Source: Maritimibacter dapengensis
GTDB taxonomy: Bacteria; Pseudomonadota; Alphaproteobacteria; Rhodobacterales; Rhodobacteraceae
DNA: 64,000 nucleotides
Assembly (NCBI RefSeq): GCF_019218265.1
Contig: NZ_JAHUZE010000001.1
Location: 62,001 to 126,000, forward strand
Direction of reading: 5' to 3'
A model generated the notes under the pieces. It was given only the letters and a program-made list of their open reading frames with translations, was not told where the DNA came from and did not search any database. The position numbers and the translations under genes were made by a program. Position 1 is the stretch's first letter. Each line of letters opens with the position of its first letter. Positions 8,451-16,980 of the stretch are shown here, piece after piece.

Positions 8451-9416
8451 TCAAAGCATCAGGGCTATGGCAAGAAACGGCACAGCGAGCAGACCGGCGT
8501 CCCGGTTCGAGCGAAACAGCCGCAGGCACATGTCGTTGTCGTCGATGTCGAGCATCCGCATCTGCCACGACATATGCCACCCGAACGCCCAAGGCGCGGC
8601 AAGTGCGACGATCAGCGCGATGACGGACCGTTCGGGCAGATAGGCAAGGATCACCGCGACCGCCATGAGCGTTACCGCCATGACGAGGAAGGCGAGCAGG
8701 TATTTGGGCGTGGCGTCGCCAAAGAGACGCGCGGTGGATTTCACCCCGATCAGCGCGTCGTCTTCCTTGTCCTGATGGGCGTAGATCGTGTCGTAGAACA
8801 GGGTCCAGGCCATACCGGCGAGGTAGAGCGCCACGGCGGGCCAGCCGAGGCTTCCGGTATGGGCGGTATAGGCCAGAAGAGCGCCCCAGTTGAACGCGAT
8901 CCCGAGGAAGATCTGCGGCCACCATGTGAACCGTTTGGCGAAGGGATAAATCGCCACCGGGCCGAGCGCGACGATGCCAAGGATGATCGCGTTGGTGTTG
9001 AAGGTAATGAGGATGAAAAACGCGATCAGCGACTGGATCACCAGCCATGCCAGCGCCTGCCGCGCACTGACCTGTCCCGATGGGATGGGCCGAGACCGGG
9101 TGCGTGCGACGCCGGCGTCGATGTCGCGGTCGGTGATGTCGTTCCAGGTGCATCCCGCGCCGCGCATCAGGAAGGCGCCGATGGCACAGCCAAGCGCGAT
9201 CCATGCGTCGTGCCAGCTGAACGTGCCGGTCTGGCCCATCCCGAGCAAAAGCCCCCACCAACAGGGCAGGAGCAAGAGCCAGGTCCCGATCGGGCGATCC
9301 GCGCGTGACAGGCGCAGATAGGGTCGCGCTGCGGCGGGCGCGTATCGGTCCACCCAATTGCCGACACTGTCCGCGACCGTGCCCGTTGCCTCTGGCGTCT
9401 CGTCTTTCGTCGCCAT
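8451..9416 (-). CDS. ubiA: 4-Hydroxybenzoate polyprenyltransferase (UbiA)
   Basis: UbiA is the membrane enzyme that attaches the polyprenyl chain to 4-hydroxybenzoate in ubiquinone synthesis. Both Asp-rich motifs are present: NDITDRDIDAG (near residue 105) and YDTIYAHQDKEDD (near 230), which bind Mg-pyrophosphate. About eight hydrophobic helices are visible. I chose the ATG at 9416 (MATKDETPEATG), giving 321 aa, rather than an upstream start at 9470, which would run into the divergent rsmE gene. Only 11 bp separate the two start codons. Confidence 0.93.
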   Translation of the reverse strand: MATKDETPEATGTVADSVGNWVDRYAPAAARPYLRLSRADRPIGTWLLLLPCWWGLLLGMGQTGTFSWHDAWIALGCAIGAFLMRGAGCTWNDITDRDIDAGVARTRSRPIPSGQVSARQALAWLVIQSLIAFFILITFNTNAIILGIVALGPVAIYPFAKRFTWWPQIFLGIAFNWGALLAYTAHTGSLGWPAVALYLAGMAWTLFYDTIYAHQDKEDDALIGVKSTARLFGDATPKYLLAFLVMAVTLMAVAVILAYLPERSVIALIVALAAPWAFGWHMSWQMRMLDIDDNDMCLRLFRSNRDAGLLAVPFLAIALML

Positions 9417-9427
9417 AGTTTGCCCCC

Positions 9428-10153
9428 ATGATGGACCGCGCGAAAATTCGGCTCTTTGTAGACGAGCCATTGGGAGAGGGGCAAACCATTCCTCTGGACC
9501 AGGGGCAAGCGCATTACCTCTTCATGGTTCTGCGCACGGCGGTGGGCGACCCCGTGGCGGTGTTCAACGGGCGGGACGGCGAATGGACCGCCGAGATCAC
9601 GGCGGCGGCGAAGAAGAGCGGTGAGCTGACCTGTCGCGGGTTGGCCGCGCCGCAGCTCGACCCGCCGGATCTCTGGCTCCTGTTCGCGCCGATCAAGAAA
9701 CAGCGCACCGATTTCATCGTCGAGAAGGCCGCCGAGATGGGGGCGCGGCGGATCGTCCCGGTGCTGACCGATTTCACCAATTCCGAACGGGTGCGCGTGG
9801 ACCGGCTACAGGCCCACGCGGTCGAGGCCGCCGAGCAATGCGGCGGCACCTTCGTGCCAGAGGTGGCCGAACCGGTGCGCCTTACGACGCTGCTCGAAGA
9901 CTGGGACGACCGGCGCATCATGTTTTGTGACGAAACACTTGCCGGGTCCGCCTCGGACCTTGCGGACGAGGACGGCGTGCCTTGGGCGATCCTGATCGGA
10001 CCGGAGGGCGGGTTTTCCGAAGCTGAACGGTCACGGCTCGCCGGGATGGGACAGGCGCAGGCGGTGAGCCTCGGGCCACGCATCCTGCGCGCCGACACCG
10101 CCGCCATTGCCGCCATGACGCTTTGGCAATCCACGCATGGAGACTGGTCGTGA
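9428..10153 (+). CDS. rsmE: 16S rRNA (uracil(1498)-N(3))-methyltransferase (RsmE)
   Basis: RsmE methylates U1498 of 16S rRNA in the assembled 30S subunit. The 241-aa protein has the N-terminal PUA-like half and the C-terminal SPOUT methyltransferase with its knot signature LIGPEGGFSEAE (near residue 190) and LGPRILRADTAA. ATG 9428 and 9431 are both possible starts. It overlaps the next gene (GTGA at 10150-10153), forming an operon of rsmE, a GNAT enzyme and a membrane protein. Confidence 0.94.
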   Translation: MMDRAKIRLFVDEPLGEGQTIPLDQGQAHYLFMVLRTAVGDPVAVFNGRDGEWTAEITAAAKKSGELTCRGLAAPQLDPPDLWLLFAPIKKQRTDFIVEKAAEMGARRIVPVLTDFTNSERVRVDRLQAHAVEAAEQCGGTFVPEVAEPVRLTTLLEDWDDRRIMFCDETLAGSASDLADEDGVPWAILIGPEGGFSEAERSRLAGMGQAQAVSLGPRILRADTAAIAAMTLWQSTHGDWS

Positions 10154-10995
10154 TCCGCGCTGCCACAGCGGGCGACGAAGAGCGGATCGACGCCTTCCTC
10201 ACGCCGCACACGGCCTATGCGATGTTCCTGCGCTCGAACCTCGCCAAACATGGGTTGGATGAGCGGGAGCATCCACACGGGACGCGGTTCTTTCTGGAAG
10301 AGGAGGGCGGGGATGTGGCCGGCGTGTTCGGGCTGTCCAACGGCGGTTTCGTCCTGGGGCTTGGCGCGGATTGGTCCGGCTTCGCCCGGGAGATTCGGGG
10401 CAAGTCCATCGTCGGGATAAACGGAGCGTCCGATCAGGTGCGCGCTGCGCAGGCCGCGTTGAATGTCCTGGACGCGGATTACGCGCTCGACAAGGACGAG
10501 CCGCATTACCACCTCGACCTGTCCCGGCTTGCCGAAACGGCGATCGGGCTGGGCGAGTTGCGTCGGCCGACGCAAAGCGACCGGGACACGTTGATCGCGT
10601 GGCACGCCGCCTATGATGTGGAAACTCTGGGCGCGACCGAAGGGCGCGATACGACCGAGGATGCCGCGAAACAGGTGGCGCGCTATTACCGGGACGGAAA
10701 CACGCGGCTGTTGTGGATCGGGGGCCAGCCCGTCGCCATGACAGCCTTCAACGCGCGACTGCCCGACATCGTGCAGATTGGTGGGGTCTACACGCCCCCG
10801 GAGTTGCGCGGTCGCGGCCATGCCCGCACGGCGGTCGGTCTTCACCTGATCGAAGCGCGCGGCGAGGGCGTGGCTCAGGCGATCCTGTTTGCCTCTGGTG
10901 CACCGGCCTGCCGCGCTTACGAGGCTTTGGGCTTCACCCGGATCGGCAGCTACGCACTCGCCATCCTGAAAGCACCCGTCGTGGTAGGGGCATGA
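10150..10995 (+). CDS. GNAT-family N-acetyltransferase
   Basis: This 281-aa protein starts at GTG 10150, overlapping the rsmE stop, with MIRAATAGDEERID as its N terminus. The C-terminal third (about residues 195-280) is a GNAT fold with the acetyl-CoA loop, read as VYTPPELRGRGHART, and FASGAPACRAYEALGF. The N-terminal part resembles a second, degenerate GNAT module. The acceptor substrate is unknown. The downstream gene overlaps it by ATGA. Confidence 0.85.
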   Translation: MIRAATAGDEERIDAFLTPHTAYAMFLRSNLAKHGLDEREHPHGTRFFLEEEGGDVAGVFGLSNGGFVLGLGADWSGFAREIRGKSIVGINGASDQVRAAQAALNVLDADYALDKDEPHYHLDLSRLAETAIGLGELRRPTQSDRDTLIAWHAAYDVETLGATEGRDTTEDAAKQVARYYRDGNTRLLWIGGQPVAMTAFNARLPDIVQIGGVYTPPELRGRGHARTAVGLHLIEARGEGVAQAILFASGAPACRAYEALGFTRIGSYALAILKAPVVVGA

Positions 10996-11540
10996 GCTTC
11001 GTCCGTCCCGAGGTGATGCAAGGTCTGGCGCGCTGGCGCGAGGCGCTGATCGGTGCCGTTGTCCTGATCTGGGGCGTCTGGTGGATTTTCACCGGGGTCG
11101 GGGCTTTCGTCTGGATCGGCTTCGTCCTTGCCGCGATCGGCGCGTCGCTTGCGTGGTCGGGCGTTCAGCGGGCGCGGTTTCGCACCGGCTCGGGCGGGAT
11201 CGGCGTGGTCGAGGTCGATGAACGGCAGGTGACCTATCTCTCGCCGGTGGGCGGCGGCATGGTATCGCTGGAGACGCTTCTCAGGGTCGAGATCGCACGC
11301 GACCGGCTGAACCGGGCGGTCTGGCGCTTCACCGGGCCCGAGGAAAGCCTGTCCATCCCCTCTGCGGCCGAGGGAAGCCGGGCGCTCTTCGACGTGCTCA
11401 CGGCGCTTGACGGGGCGCGTATCGAAACCGCGATCCGCGCTCTTGCAACGCCGCCCGAGACGCCTGTGACGATCTGGGCAAAAGACGGTTCGCGGGCCGA
11501 CCTGCGATTGACACCCCCGGCGCAATCGCCCAAGCGTTAG
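10992..11540 (+). CDS. Hypothetical two-pass membrane protein
   Basis: This 182-aa protein has two N-terminal transmembrane helices (about residues 18-60, ALIGAVVLIWGVWWIFTGVG and the next segment) followed by a soluble domain of about 115 residues with beta-rich, PH-like character. It is translationally coupled to the upstream GNAT gene (ATGA) and ends 23 bp before gshA. I recognise no family; a role at the cytoplasmic face of the membrane is inference. Confidence 0.7.
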   Translation: MSFVRPEVMQGLARWREALIGAVVLIWGVWWIFTGVGAFVWIGFVLAAIGASLAWSGVQRARFRTGSGGIGVVEVDERQVTYLSPVGGGMVSLETLLRVEIARDRLNRAVWRFTGPEESLSIPSAAEGSRALFDVLTALDGARIETAIRALATPPETPVTIWAKDGSRADLRLTPPAQSPKR

Positions 11541-11563
11541 GTCCGAAACAAGGAAGAACGCGC

Positions 11564-12934
11564 ATGTCGATACCCCAGTCCGGCGGAGGACCGATCACCG
11601 ATTACGCCCAGCTTGCTGAATACCTCGAAAGCGGGTGCAAGCGGCCCGAAGACTGGCGCATCGGCACCGAGCACGAGAAGTTCGGCTACTGCAAGGACAC
11701 GCTGAAGCCGCTGCCGTATGACGGACCGCGTTCGATCAAGGCGATGCTCGAGGGGCTGCGCGACCAGTTCGGCTGGAACCCGATCTACGAAGGCGACAAC
11801 ATCATCGGGCTGGAGCTCAAGGGCGCGAATATCTCGCTCGAACCGGGCGGGCAGTTGGAATTGTCCGGCGCACCGCTGGGGTCGATCCACCAGACCTGCG
11901 ACGAGTTGAACGAGCATTTGCGCGAGGTGCAGACCATCGCGGACCGCATCGGGGCGGGGTTCATCGGCCTTGGCGCCGCGCCGATCTGGTCGCATGAGGA
12001 TATGCCCCGGATGCCCAAGGGCCGCTACGCGTTGATGACCGATTACATGGGCAAGGTCGGCACGCACGGGACGCAGATGATGTATCGGACCTGCACGGTG
12101 CAGGTGAACCTCGACTTCGCGTCCGAGGCCGACATGGTGCAGAAATTTCGTGTGGCGCTGGCATTGCAGCCGGTGGCCACCGCGCTCTTTGCCAACAGCC
12201 CGTTCTTCGAGGGCAAGCTGAACGGGCACAAAAGCTGGCGTTCGCGCGTCTGGCGCGGGCTCGACGATGCCCGGACCGGGATGCTGCCTTTCGTTTTCGA
12301 GGATGGCATGGGGTTCGAACGCTATGTCGATTACGCGCTCGATGTGCCGATGTATTTCGTCTACCGCGACGGCAAGTACATTGACGCGCTGGGCCAGTCG
12401 TTTCGCGATTTCCTCAAGGGCAAATTGCCCGCTCTTCCCGGCGAAGTGCCGACGCTTTCGGATTGGGCCGATCACCTGACCACGATCTTCCCCGAGGCGC
12501 GGATCAAGAAATTCATGGAGATGCGCGGGGCCGATGCCGGCCCTTGGCGTCGCATCTGTGCCTTGCCGGCCTTCTGGACCGGGATCATGTATGACCAACA
12601 GGCGCTCGATGCGGCCTGGGATCTCGTGAAGGGATGGAACGCCGAGACGCGCGAGGAACTCCGCGTTGCGGCAAGCGTCGACGCGCTTCAGGCCGAAGTC
12701 GGTCCGATCAAGATGCGTGACCTCGCGAACCAGGCGCTCGACATTTCCCGTGGCGGGCTGAAACGCCGCGCGCGCCCCGGCTTCGGCGGCATGGTTCCCG
12801 ATGAGCGCCATTTCCTGAACACGCTGGAGGACAGCGTCGAAGAGGGTATGGTGCCCGCCGATGAGCTTCTGGCAAAGTATCATGGCGCGTGGGACGGCGA
12901 CATCTCGCGCGTCTTCGGTGAGTATTCCTACTGA
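11564..12934 (+). CDS. gshA: Glutamate--cysteine ligase (GshA, alphaproteobacterial/plant type)
   Basis: GshA makes gamma-glutamylcysteine from glutamate, cysteine and ATP, the first and limiting step of glutathione synthesis. The 456-aa length and motifs (IGTEHEKFGY near residue 31, LELKGANISLEPGGQLELSG near 80-100, MYRTCTVQVNLDFASE near 170) fit the plant/alphaproteobacterial class rather than the E. coli class. The ATG at 11564 follows AAGGAAG. A strong bidirectional terminator follows immediately. Confidence 0.95.
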   Translation: MSIPQSGGGPITDYAQLAEYLESGCKRPEDWRIGTEHEKFGYCKDTLKPLPYDGPRSIKAMLEGLRDQFGWNPIYEGDNIIGLELKGANISLEPGGQLELSGAPLGSIHQTCDELNEHLREVQTIADRIGAGFIGLGAAPIWSHEDMPRMPKGRYALMTDYMGKVGTHGTQMMYRTCTVQVNLDFASEADMVQKFRVALALQPVATALFANSPFFEGKLNGHKSWRSRVWRGLDDARTGMLPFVFEDGMGFERYVDYALDVPMYFVYRDGKYIDALGQSFRDFLKGKLPALPGEVPTLSDWADHLTTIFPEARIKKFMEMRGADAGPWRRICALPAFWTGIMYDQQALDAAWDLVKGWNAETREELRVAASVDALQAEVGPIKMRDLANQALDISRGGLKRRARPGFGGMVPDERHFLNTLEDSVEEGMVPADELLAKYHGAWDGDISRVFGEYSY

Positions 12935-12946
12935 CACGGAAACGAA

Positions 12947-12976
12947 AAAAGCCGGAGCGCATATGCTCCGGCTTTT
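12947..12976. terminator. Bidirectional intrinsic terminator between gshA and DUF805 genes
   Basis: A 12-bp perfect stem AAAAGCCGGAGC / GCTCCGGCTTTT with a 6-base loop (GCATAT) lies between the convergent gshA and DUF805 genes. A-tracts and T-tracts flank both arms, so it can stop transcription from both sides. Confidence 0.9.
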
Positions 12977-12994
12977 CGGCTTACCTCATTCGGA

Positions 12995-13384
12995 TCAGAC
13001 CGCCGCTGGCTCACCGGCCAGGGGATCTGGACCATACTCGTTCGGCCCGTCATCCCCCTTCGTCGCCGCCCACCAGATGATGATGAGGAACCCGATGATC
13101 GGGATCAGGAACAGAAGCTGCCACCACCCGGACTTGCCGATGTCGTGCAGACGGCGGGCCGTCACCGCGATCGACGGGATCAGCATGATGAGCGAGAAAA
13201 TCGCGTTGAGCGGTCCGATATCCTCGAGCACGCCCGAGAACAGCATCGTGTCTATCAGCGACAGAATTGCCGATACGATGAAGACGAACAGCACGAACCA
13301 CCAGAATTCTGACCGCATGGCGCGGCCCGAAAAGTCGGTGTATTTCTCACGCAGGGCGGTTTCGACGGCGGGTTTCAGATCCAT
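12995..13384 (-). CDS. DUF805 membrane protein, third of a tandem triplet
   Basis: This 129-aa DUF805 (YhaH-type) inner-membrane protein has the family pattern: F.GRAMRSEFWWFVLF near residue 18, hydrophobic helices, ARRLHDIGKSGWW near 75, and a final hydrophobic pair IIGFLIIIWW. It is the downstream member of three tandem paralogues on the minus strand. The function of DUF805 proteins is unknown. The triplet is probably one transcript ending at the shared terminator. Confidence 0.9.
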   Translation of the reverse strand: MDLKPAVETALREKYTDFSGRAMRSEFWWFVLFVFIVSAILSLIDTMLFSGVLEDIGPLNAIFSLIMLIPSIAVTARRLHDIGKSGWWQLLFLIPIIGFLIIIWWAATKGDDGPNEYGPDPLAGEPAAV

Positions 13385-13405
13385 GTCCGGTCTCCTCGCT
13401 CAGGG

Positions 13406-13891
13406 TCAGCCATTCGAAACCGGCGGGATCGTCGTCGCCGAATAGTCCGGCTCGGGCGTGCCGCCACCTGCGCCGGGGCCGTCGATCGGATCGTGGCCGA
13501 AGCGGTTGTCGCCCTTGTCGCCGCCGGTCGCGAACCAGACGATCAGAATGATGATGCCGATCAGCGGGATGAACCCGATCAGGAGCCACCAGCCCACACG
13601 GTTCGTGTCATGCAGGCGGCGTACCGAGACCGCGAGATAGGGGATCAGCGTCGCGAGATAGAAGATGCCAGAGAGGATCGGCGTGTCGGTCTGCGACGAG
13701 TAGCTATAGTCGCCCTCCGACAGGCTGCCGGATTCGACGGTCGTGCCAAACAGCGCCGAGTCGATGAAGCTCAGGATCATGCTGACGATCAGGTAGAACA
13801 GGACGAACCACCAGAATTCGGATCGCCGTGCACGGCCCGAGAATTTCGCGTAGTTCCCATAGACGGATTTGACCGCGTCCATCATGTTCAT
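13406..13891 (-). CDS. DUF805 membrane protein, second of a tandem triplet
   Basis: This 161-aa DUF805 protein is the longest of the three. It has FSGRARRSEFWWFVLFY near residue 18, a loop insert of polar residues (SLSEGDYSYSSQTDTP) between its helices, then VRRLHDTNRVGWW and a hydrophobic tail. The variable loop is where the three paralogues differ most. The start is the first ATG of MNMMDAV at 13891. Confidence 0.9.
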   Translation of the reverse strand: MNMMDAVKSVYGNYAKFSGRARRSEFWWFVLFYLIVSMILSFIDSALFGTTVESGSLSEGDYSYSSQTDTPILSGIFYLATLIPYLAVSVRRLHDTNRVGWWLLIGFIPLIGIIILIVWFATGGDKGDNRFGHDPIDGPGAGGGTPEPDYSATTIPPVSNG

Positions 13892-13938
13892 GTGTGTTCC
13901 CCTTCCGTTAACACTCGAATACTGCGGCGATGCTGAAA

Positions 13939-14328
13939 TCAGGCACCGGGTGGCGGGCCATAGGCATTGGTTTCGGCGTCACTGTCTTTTGCAAACCAGA
14001 CGATGAGGATGATCGTGCCGATGATCGGGATGAGGCCGAGAAGCAACCACCAGCCGGATTTGCCGATATCATGGAGCCTGCGTGCTCCCACGGCGAGGTT
14101 GGGCAAGAGCGACACGAGCGAGAAAATCGCGGCGAATATGCTGACCTGTTGCGGTGGGCCGCCCACGGGACCGGTCGCAGTGCCGAACACGGCGCGGTCT
14201 ATGATCTGAAGAATTGCGCTGACGATCAGGTAGAACAGGACGAACCACCAGAATTCCGAGCGGCGCGAACGCCCCGAGAACGTGGCATATTTCGAGTAAA
14301 CGGATGTGACCGCTTCCTTCATGTTCAT
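13939..14328 (-). CDS. DUF805 membrane protein, first of a tandem triplet
   Basis: This 129-aa DUF805 protein begins MNMKEAVTSVYSKYATFSGR and has the paired motifs SRRSEFWWFVLFYL and ARRLHDIGKSGWW. It is the promoter-proximal member of the triplet. The N terminus is closest to the second copy and the middle closest to the third, consistent with duplication and later mixing. Confidence 0.9.
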   Translation of the reverse strand: MNMKEAVTSVYSKYATFSGRSRRSEFWWFVLFYLIVSAILQIIDRAVFGTATGPVGGPPQQVSIFAAIFSLVSLLPNLAVGARRLHDIGKSGWWLLLGLIPIIGTIILIVWFAKDSDAETNAYGPPPGA

Positions 14329-14427
14329 GGTCTCGTGTCCCTCGCGACCCTGCGTCTTAGACGACTTGCGCCAGCTTTGCCCGTCACGCCAACGAAATCA
14401 ACGGGTAAGGAGGTGGCGCCGACATAT

Positions 14428-14655
14428 TCACTTGCCGGTATGCTTCATCACCGTCGTCTTGTATGGCATCCCATCCTTGTCATAGGTCGTCCATTCGCCG
14501 ACCTGTTCGCCCCTCTCGAACGTGCCGGAGCGGAGCTTTGTGCCGTCCTTGCGGAAGAACTCCCAATACCCGTGCTCCTTACCGTCGAGGTGCTGACCCC
14601 TGGCCCAGAGTGAGCCGTCCTTATGTCGCTTCTCGAAGGGGACTTCGTCGCTCAT
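14428..14655 (-). CDS. Small MORN/YwqK-like repeat protein
   Basis: This 75-aa soluble protein contains repeated aromatic-Gly units (DGSLWARGQHLDGKEHGYWE, DGTKLRSG, GEQVGEWTTYDKDG), the pattern of MORN-variant / YwqK-family repeats. It overlaps the plsY stop by ATGA and is the last gene of the pyrB operon. It could bind a partner or membrane lipid. Its role is not known. Confidence 0.75.
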   Translation of the reverse strand: MSDEVPFEKRHKDGSLWARGQHLDGKEHGYWEFFRKDGTKLRSGTFERGEQVGEWTTYDKDGMPYKTTVMKHTGK

Positions 14656-15260
14656 GTCTTCTTCCCGATCCGGCTTTCCGTGCCATCGAGGATACGGCGG
14701 ATGTTACCCGCATGGCGGATGTAAATCAGCACGCCCAGAGCGATCAGCAGGACGACCATCGAGGGAAAGCCCAGAAGCCACGCCCAGAGCGGGGTGAGAA
14801 GGGCCGCGACGAGTGCTGCGAGCGACGAGATGCGGAACAATCCCGCCGTGACGAGCCATGTCGCGCCAGCGGCAAGAAAGACGGGCCATGCGAGCCCGAG
14901 CAGGGTGCCGAGCCATGTCGCCACGCCCTTGCCGCCCTTGAACCGCAGGTAGATGGGAAAGCAATGACCCAGGAAGGCCGCGAATCCCGCAAGCTGGCCC
15001 GCATCCTCGGCAAACACCGCTCGCGCGACGACGACCGCGATCCCGCCCTTGCCCACGTCGAAGATGAGCGTCAGCGCGGCGGCGAGCTTGTTCCCAGTGC
15101 GCAGGACGTTCGTCGCCCCGATATTGCCCGACCCGATCTGGCGCAGGTCGCCCAGCCCGAAAAGCCGCGCGAAGACCATGCCGAAGGGGATCGAACCGAT
15201 GAGATAGGCGAGCGCGGCAGTCAGCGCGAGAAACGGCAAGGTGGTGACGATTTCGGGCAT
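14652..15260 (-). CDS. plsY: Acyl-phosphate--glycerol-3-phosphate acyltransferase (PlsY)
   Basis: PlsY is the integral membrane enzyme that acylates glycerol-3-phosphate from acyl-phosphate, the first step in phospholipid synthesis. The three conserved loops are visible: YLIGSIPFG (near residue 20), GSGNIGATNVLRTGNK (near 42), and HCFPIYLRFKGGKGVAT (near 100). The 202-aa length is typical with ATG 15260. A much longer upstream extension of the frame is not plausible because it overlaps the GNAT gene. It follows the GNAT gene by 11 bp and overlaps the MORN-like gene. Confidence 0.95.
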   Translation of the reverse strand: MPEIVTTLPFLALTAALAYLIGSIPFGMVFARLFGLGDLRQIGSGNIGATNVLRTGNKLAAALTLIFDVGKGGIAVVVARAVFAEDAGQLAGFAAFLGHCFPIYLRFKGGKGVATWLGTLLGLAWPVFLAAGATWLVTAGLFRISSLAALVAALLTPLWAWLLGFPSMVVLLIALGVLIYIRHAGNIRRILDGTESRIGKKT

Positions 15261-15271
15261 GACCCCTCCCT

Positions 15272-15712
15272 TCAGAGCGCGATTTCCATGCGCGGCAACA
15301 TGCGATCGGGCCATGTGGCCGAGGGCGCATCGCCGACACGCTGCATTCCCTTTCGCAGATAGAATGGTTCTGCGAAAGGGTCCGCGTCCAGTCCAAGCCG
15401 CGTCGAATGGCAGGCACGCGCTCGCGCGCAGGCCCAGTCGAACAAAGCGGCCCCGATGCCGCGGCCCATCGCGACCGGGTCCACGAACAGAAGCTCCAAC
15501 TCTGCCACATCCGCGCCGATGGTCACATGCGCGACACCCCGGATCGCCCCGTCGTCCCACACGGCGAGGTTCGGGCCGAGGTCATCTTCGGTCGCGCTGA
15601 GTTCGTCGCGGCAGGCATCGAGAAACGCTTGCGAATATCCCCAATGCGCCTTGGAGCGCATCGTGACGTCCGCCATGGCGGCAAGGTCCGCGCTGGTCGC
15701 GAGCCGGATCAT
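15272..15712 (-). CDS. GNAT-family N-acetyltransferase
   Basis: This 146-aa acetyltransferase starts at 15712 (MIRLATSADLAAMADV), overlapping the pyrC' stop by ATGA. The acetyl-CoA binding segment is LLFVDPVAMGRGIGAALF near residue 75, followed by ADPFAEPFYLRKGMQRVG. The substrate cannot be inferred. It lies inside the pyrB-to-plsY operon. Confidence 0.88.
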   Translation of the reverse strand: MIRLATSADLAAMADVTMRSKAHWGYSQAFLDACRDELSATEDDLGPNLAVWDDGAIRGVAHVTIGADVAELELLFVDPVAMGRGIGAALFDWACARARACHSTRLGLDADPFAEPFYLRKGMQRVGDAPSATWPDRMLPRMEIAL

Positions 15713-16980
15713 TCCTCGAACGGGTAAACGCGCGTGCCGCCGACCCAGGTGCCGATGATCTTGCCTTCCATCCTGGCCTCGTCGAACGGGGTGTTCTTGG
15801 ATTTGGATTGCAGCGTGAAACGGTCCATCACGAAAGGCGCGTCCGGGTCGAACAGCACGAGATCGGCGCGCGCGCCTTCGTCGAGCGAACCGCCGGGAAG
15901 TCCGAAGCGCCGCGCCGGGTTCGTGGACAGCGCGCGCCACAGCGTCGGCAGGTCCATCGCGCCGTCATGGATGAGCCGCATGGCGGCGGGCAGGATGGTC
16001 TGAAGCGCCACGGCCCCCGAAGCGGCCTCCTCGAAGGGCAGGCGTTTGCTCTCTTCGTCCTGCGGGGTGTGCATCGAGCAGATGATGTCGATCAGGCCGG
16101 AGGCCACGGCTTCGACCATCGCCATACGGTCATCTTCGGAGCGCAGTGGCGGCTTGAGTTTGAAAAAGGTCCGGTAGCTGCCCACGTCCAGCTCGTTCAG
16201 CGTCAGGTGGTGGATATTCGCCCCTGCGGTCACGTCCAGCCCCTGCGCCTTGGCACGCTCCAGCACGGGAAGCGCCAGCGCGGTCGACAGGTTGTCGGCG
16301 TGGTAGCGGACGCCGGTCATCTCGACCAAAGCCATGTCGCGTTCGAGCCCCATGCGCTCGGCCATCGGCGACACCGCTGGAAGCCCCCGGAGCGAAGCGA
16401 ATTTGCCCGAGGTCACGGCAGCGCCCTTGGTCAGCGTCGGATCCTGGGGGTGCGCCATGATCAGCGCGCCGACCGAGCGGGCATAAGTCATGGCGCGGGA
16501 GAACACCTTGTTGTCCCCGATGACATGATCGCAATCGGTAAAGGCCACGGCGCCGGCATCCATGAGAAAGCCCATCTCGACCATCTCGCGCCCTTCGCGG
16601 CCCTTGGTGAGCGCGGCCATCGGGTTCACCCGCACCGGCGCACGTTCCCGCGCGCGGCGCTTGACGAAATCGAGCGTTTCGGGCGTGTCGATGGCGGGCG
16701 TCGTGTCGGGCCGGGTGATCATCGTGGTCACACCGCCCGCCGCAGCCGCGCGCCCCGCCGTGCGGAAACCCTCCTTGTGGCGCTCCCCCGGCTCACCGAT
16801 CTTGACGCCCACATCCACGATGCCGGGCGCCAGACACTTGCCGCCGCAGTCGATCACCTCTCCCATCTCGCCGCCATCCCGCGCGACGATCACGCCCTCC
16901 TCGATGGTGAGGCTGCCAATCGCATCGCTCCCCGCCTCCGGGTCGATGATCCGAGCGTTGGTGAAGGTGAGGGTGGTCAT
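15709..16980 (-). CDS. pyrC': Dihydroorotase-like protein lacking metal ligands (PyrC')
   Basis: This 423-aa protein is a full-length class I dihydroorotase by fold and length. The HxH zinc motif of active enzymes (D-H-V-H-L-R-E-P-G) reads DVGVKIGEPG here: both histidines (positions 58, 60) and the substrate-binding Arg (62) are gone. The TDHAPH motif with the catalytic Asp reads CSMHTPQDEES. Histidines in MAHPQDP and NIHHLTL remain. It lies in the pyrB operon. By analogy with inactive PyrC' proteins (for example in Pseudomonas), it probably has a structural role with aspartate transcarbamoylase. An active dihydroorotase should be encoded elsewhere. It overlaps its neighbours at both ends by 4 bp. 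Confidence 0.88.
   Translation of the reverse strand: MTTLTFTNARIIDPEAGSDAIGSLTIEEGVIVARDGGEMGEVIDCGGKCLAPGIVDVGVKIGEPGERHKEGFRTAGRAAAAGGVTTMITRPDTTPAIDTPETLDFVKRRARERAPVRVNPMAALTKGREGREMVEMGFLMDAGAVAFTDCDHVIGDNKVFSRAMTYARSVGALIMAHPQDPTLTKGAAVTSGKFASLRGLPAVSPMAERMGLERDMALVEMTGVRYHADNLSTALALPVLERAKAQGLDVTAGANIHHLTLNELDVGSYRTFFKLKPPLRSEDDRMAMVEAVASGLIDIICSMHTPQDEESKRLPFEEAASGAVALQTILPAAMRLIHDGAMDLPTLWRALSTNPARRFGLPGGSLDEGARADLVLFDPDAPFVMDRFTLQSKSKNTPFDEARMEGKIIGTWVGGTRVYPFEE

Noticed and set aside
6790-8643. 617-codon plus-strand open frame opposite the OmpA-family gene
   Set aside because: It is the antisense shadow of a high-GC gene, with Arg/Gly-rich composition and no motif.
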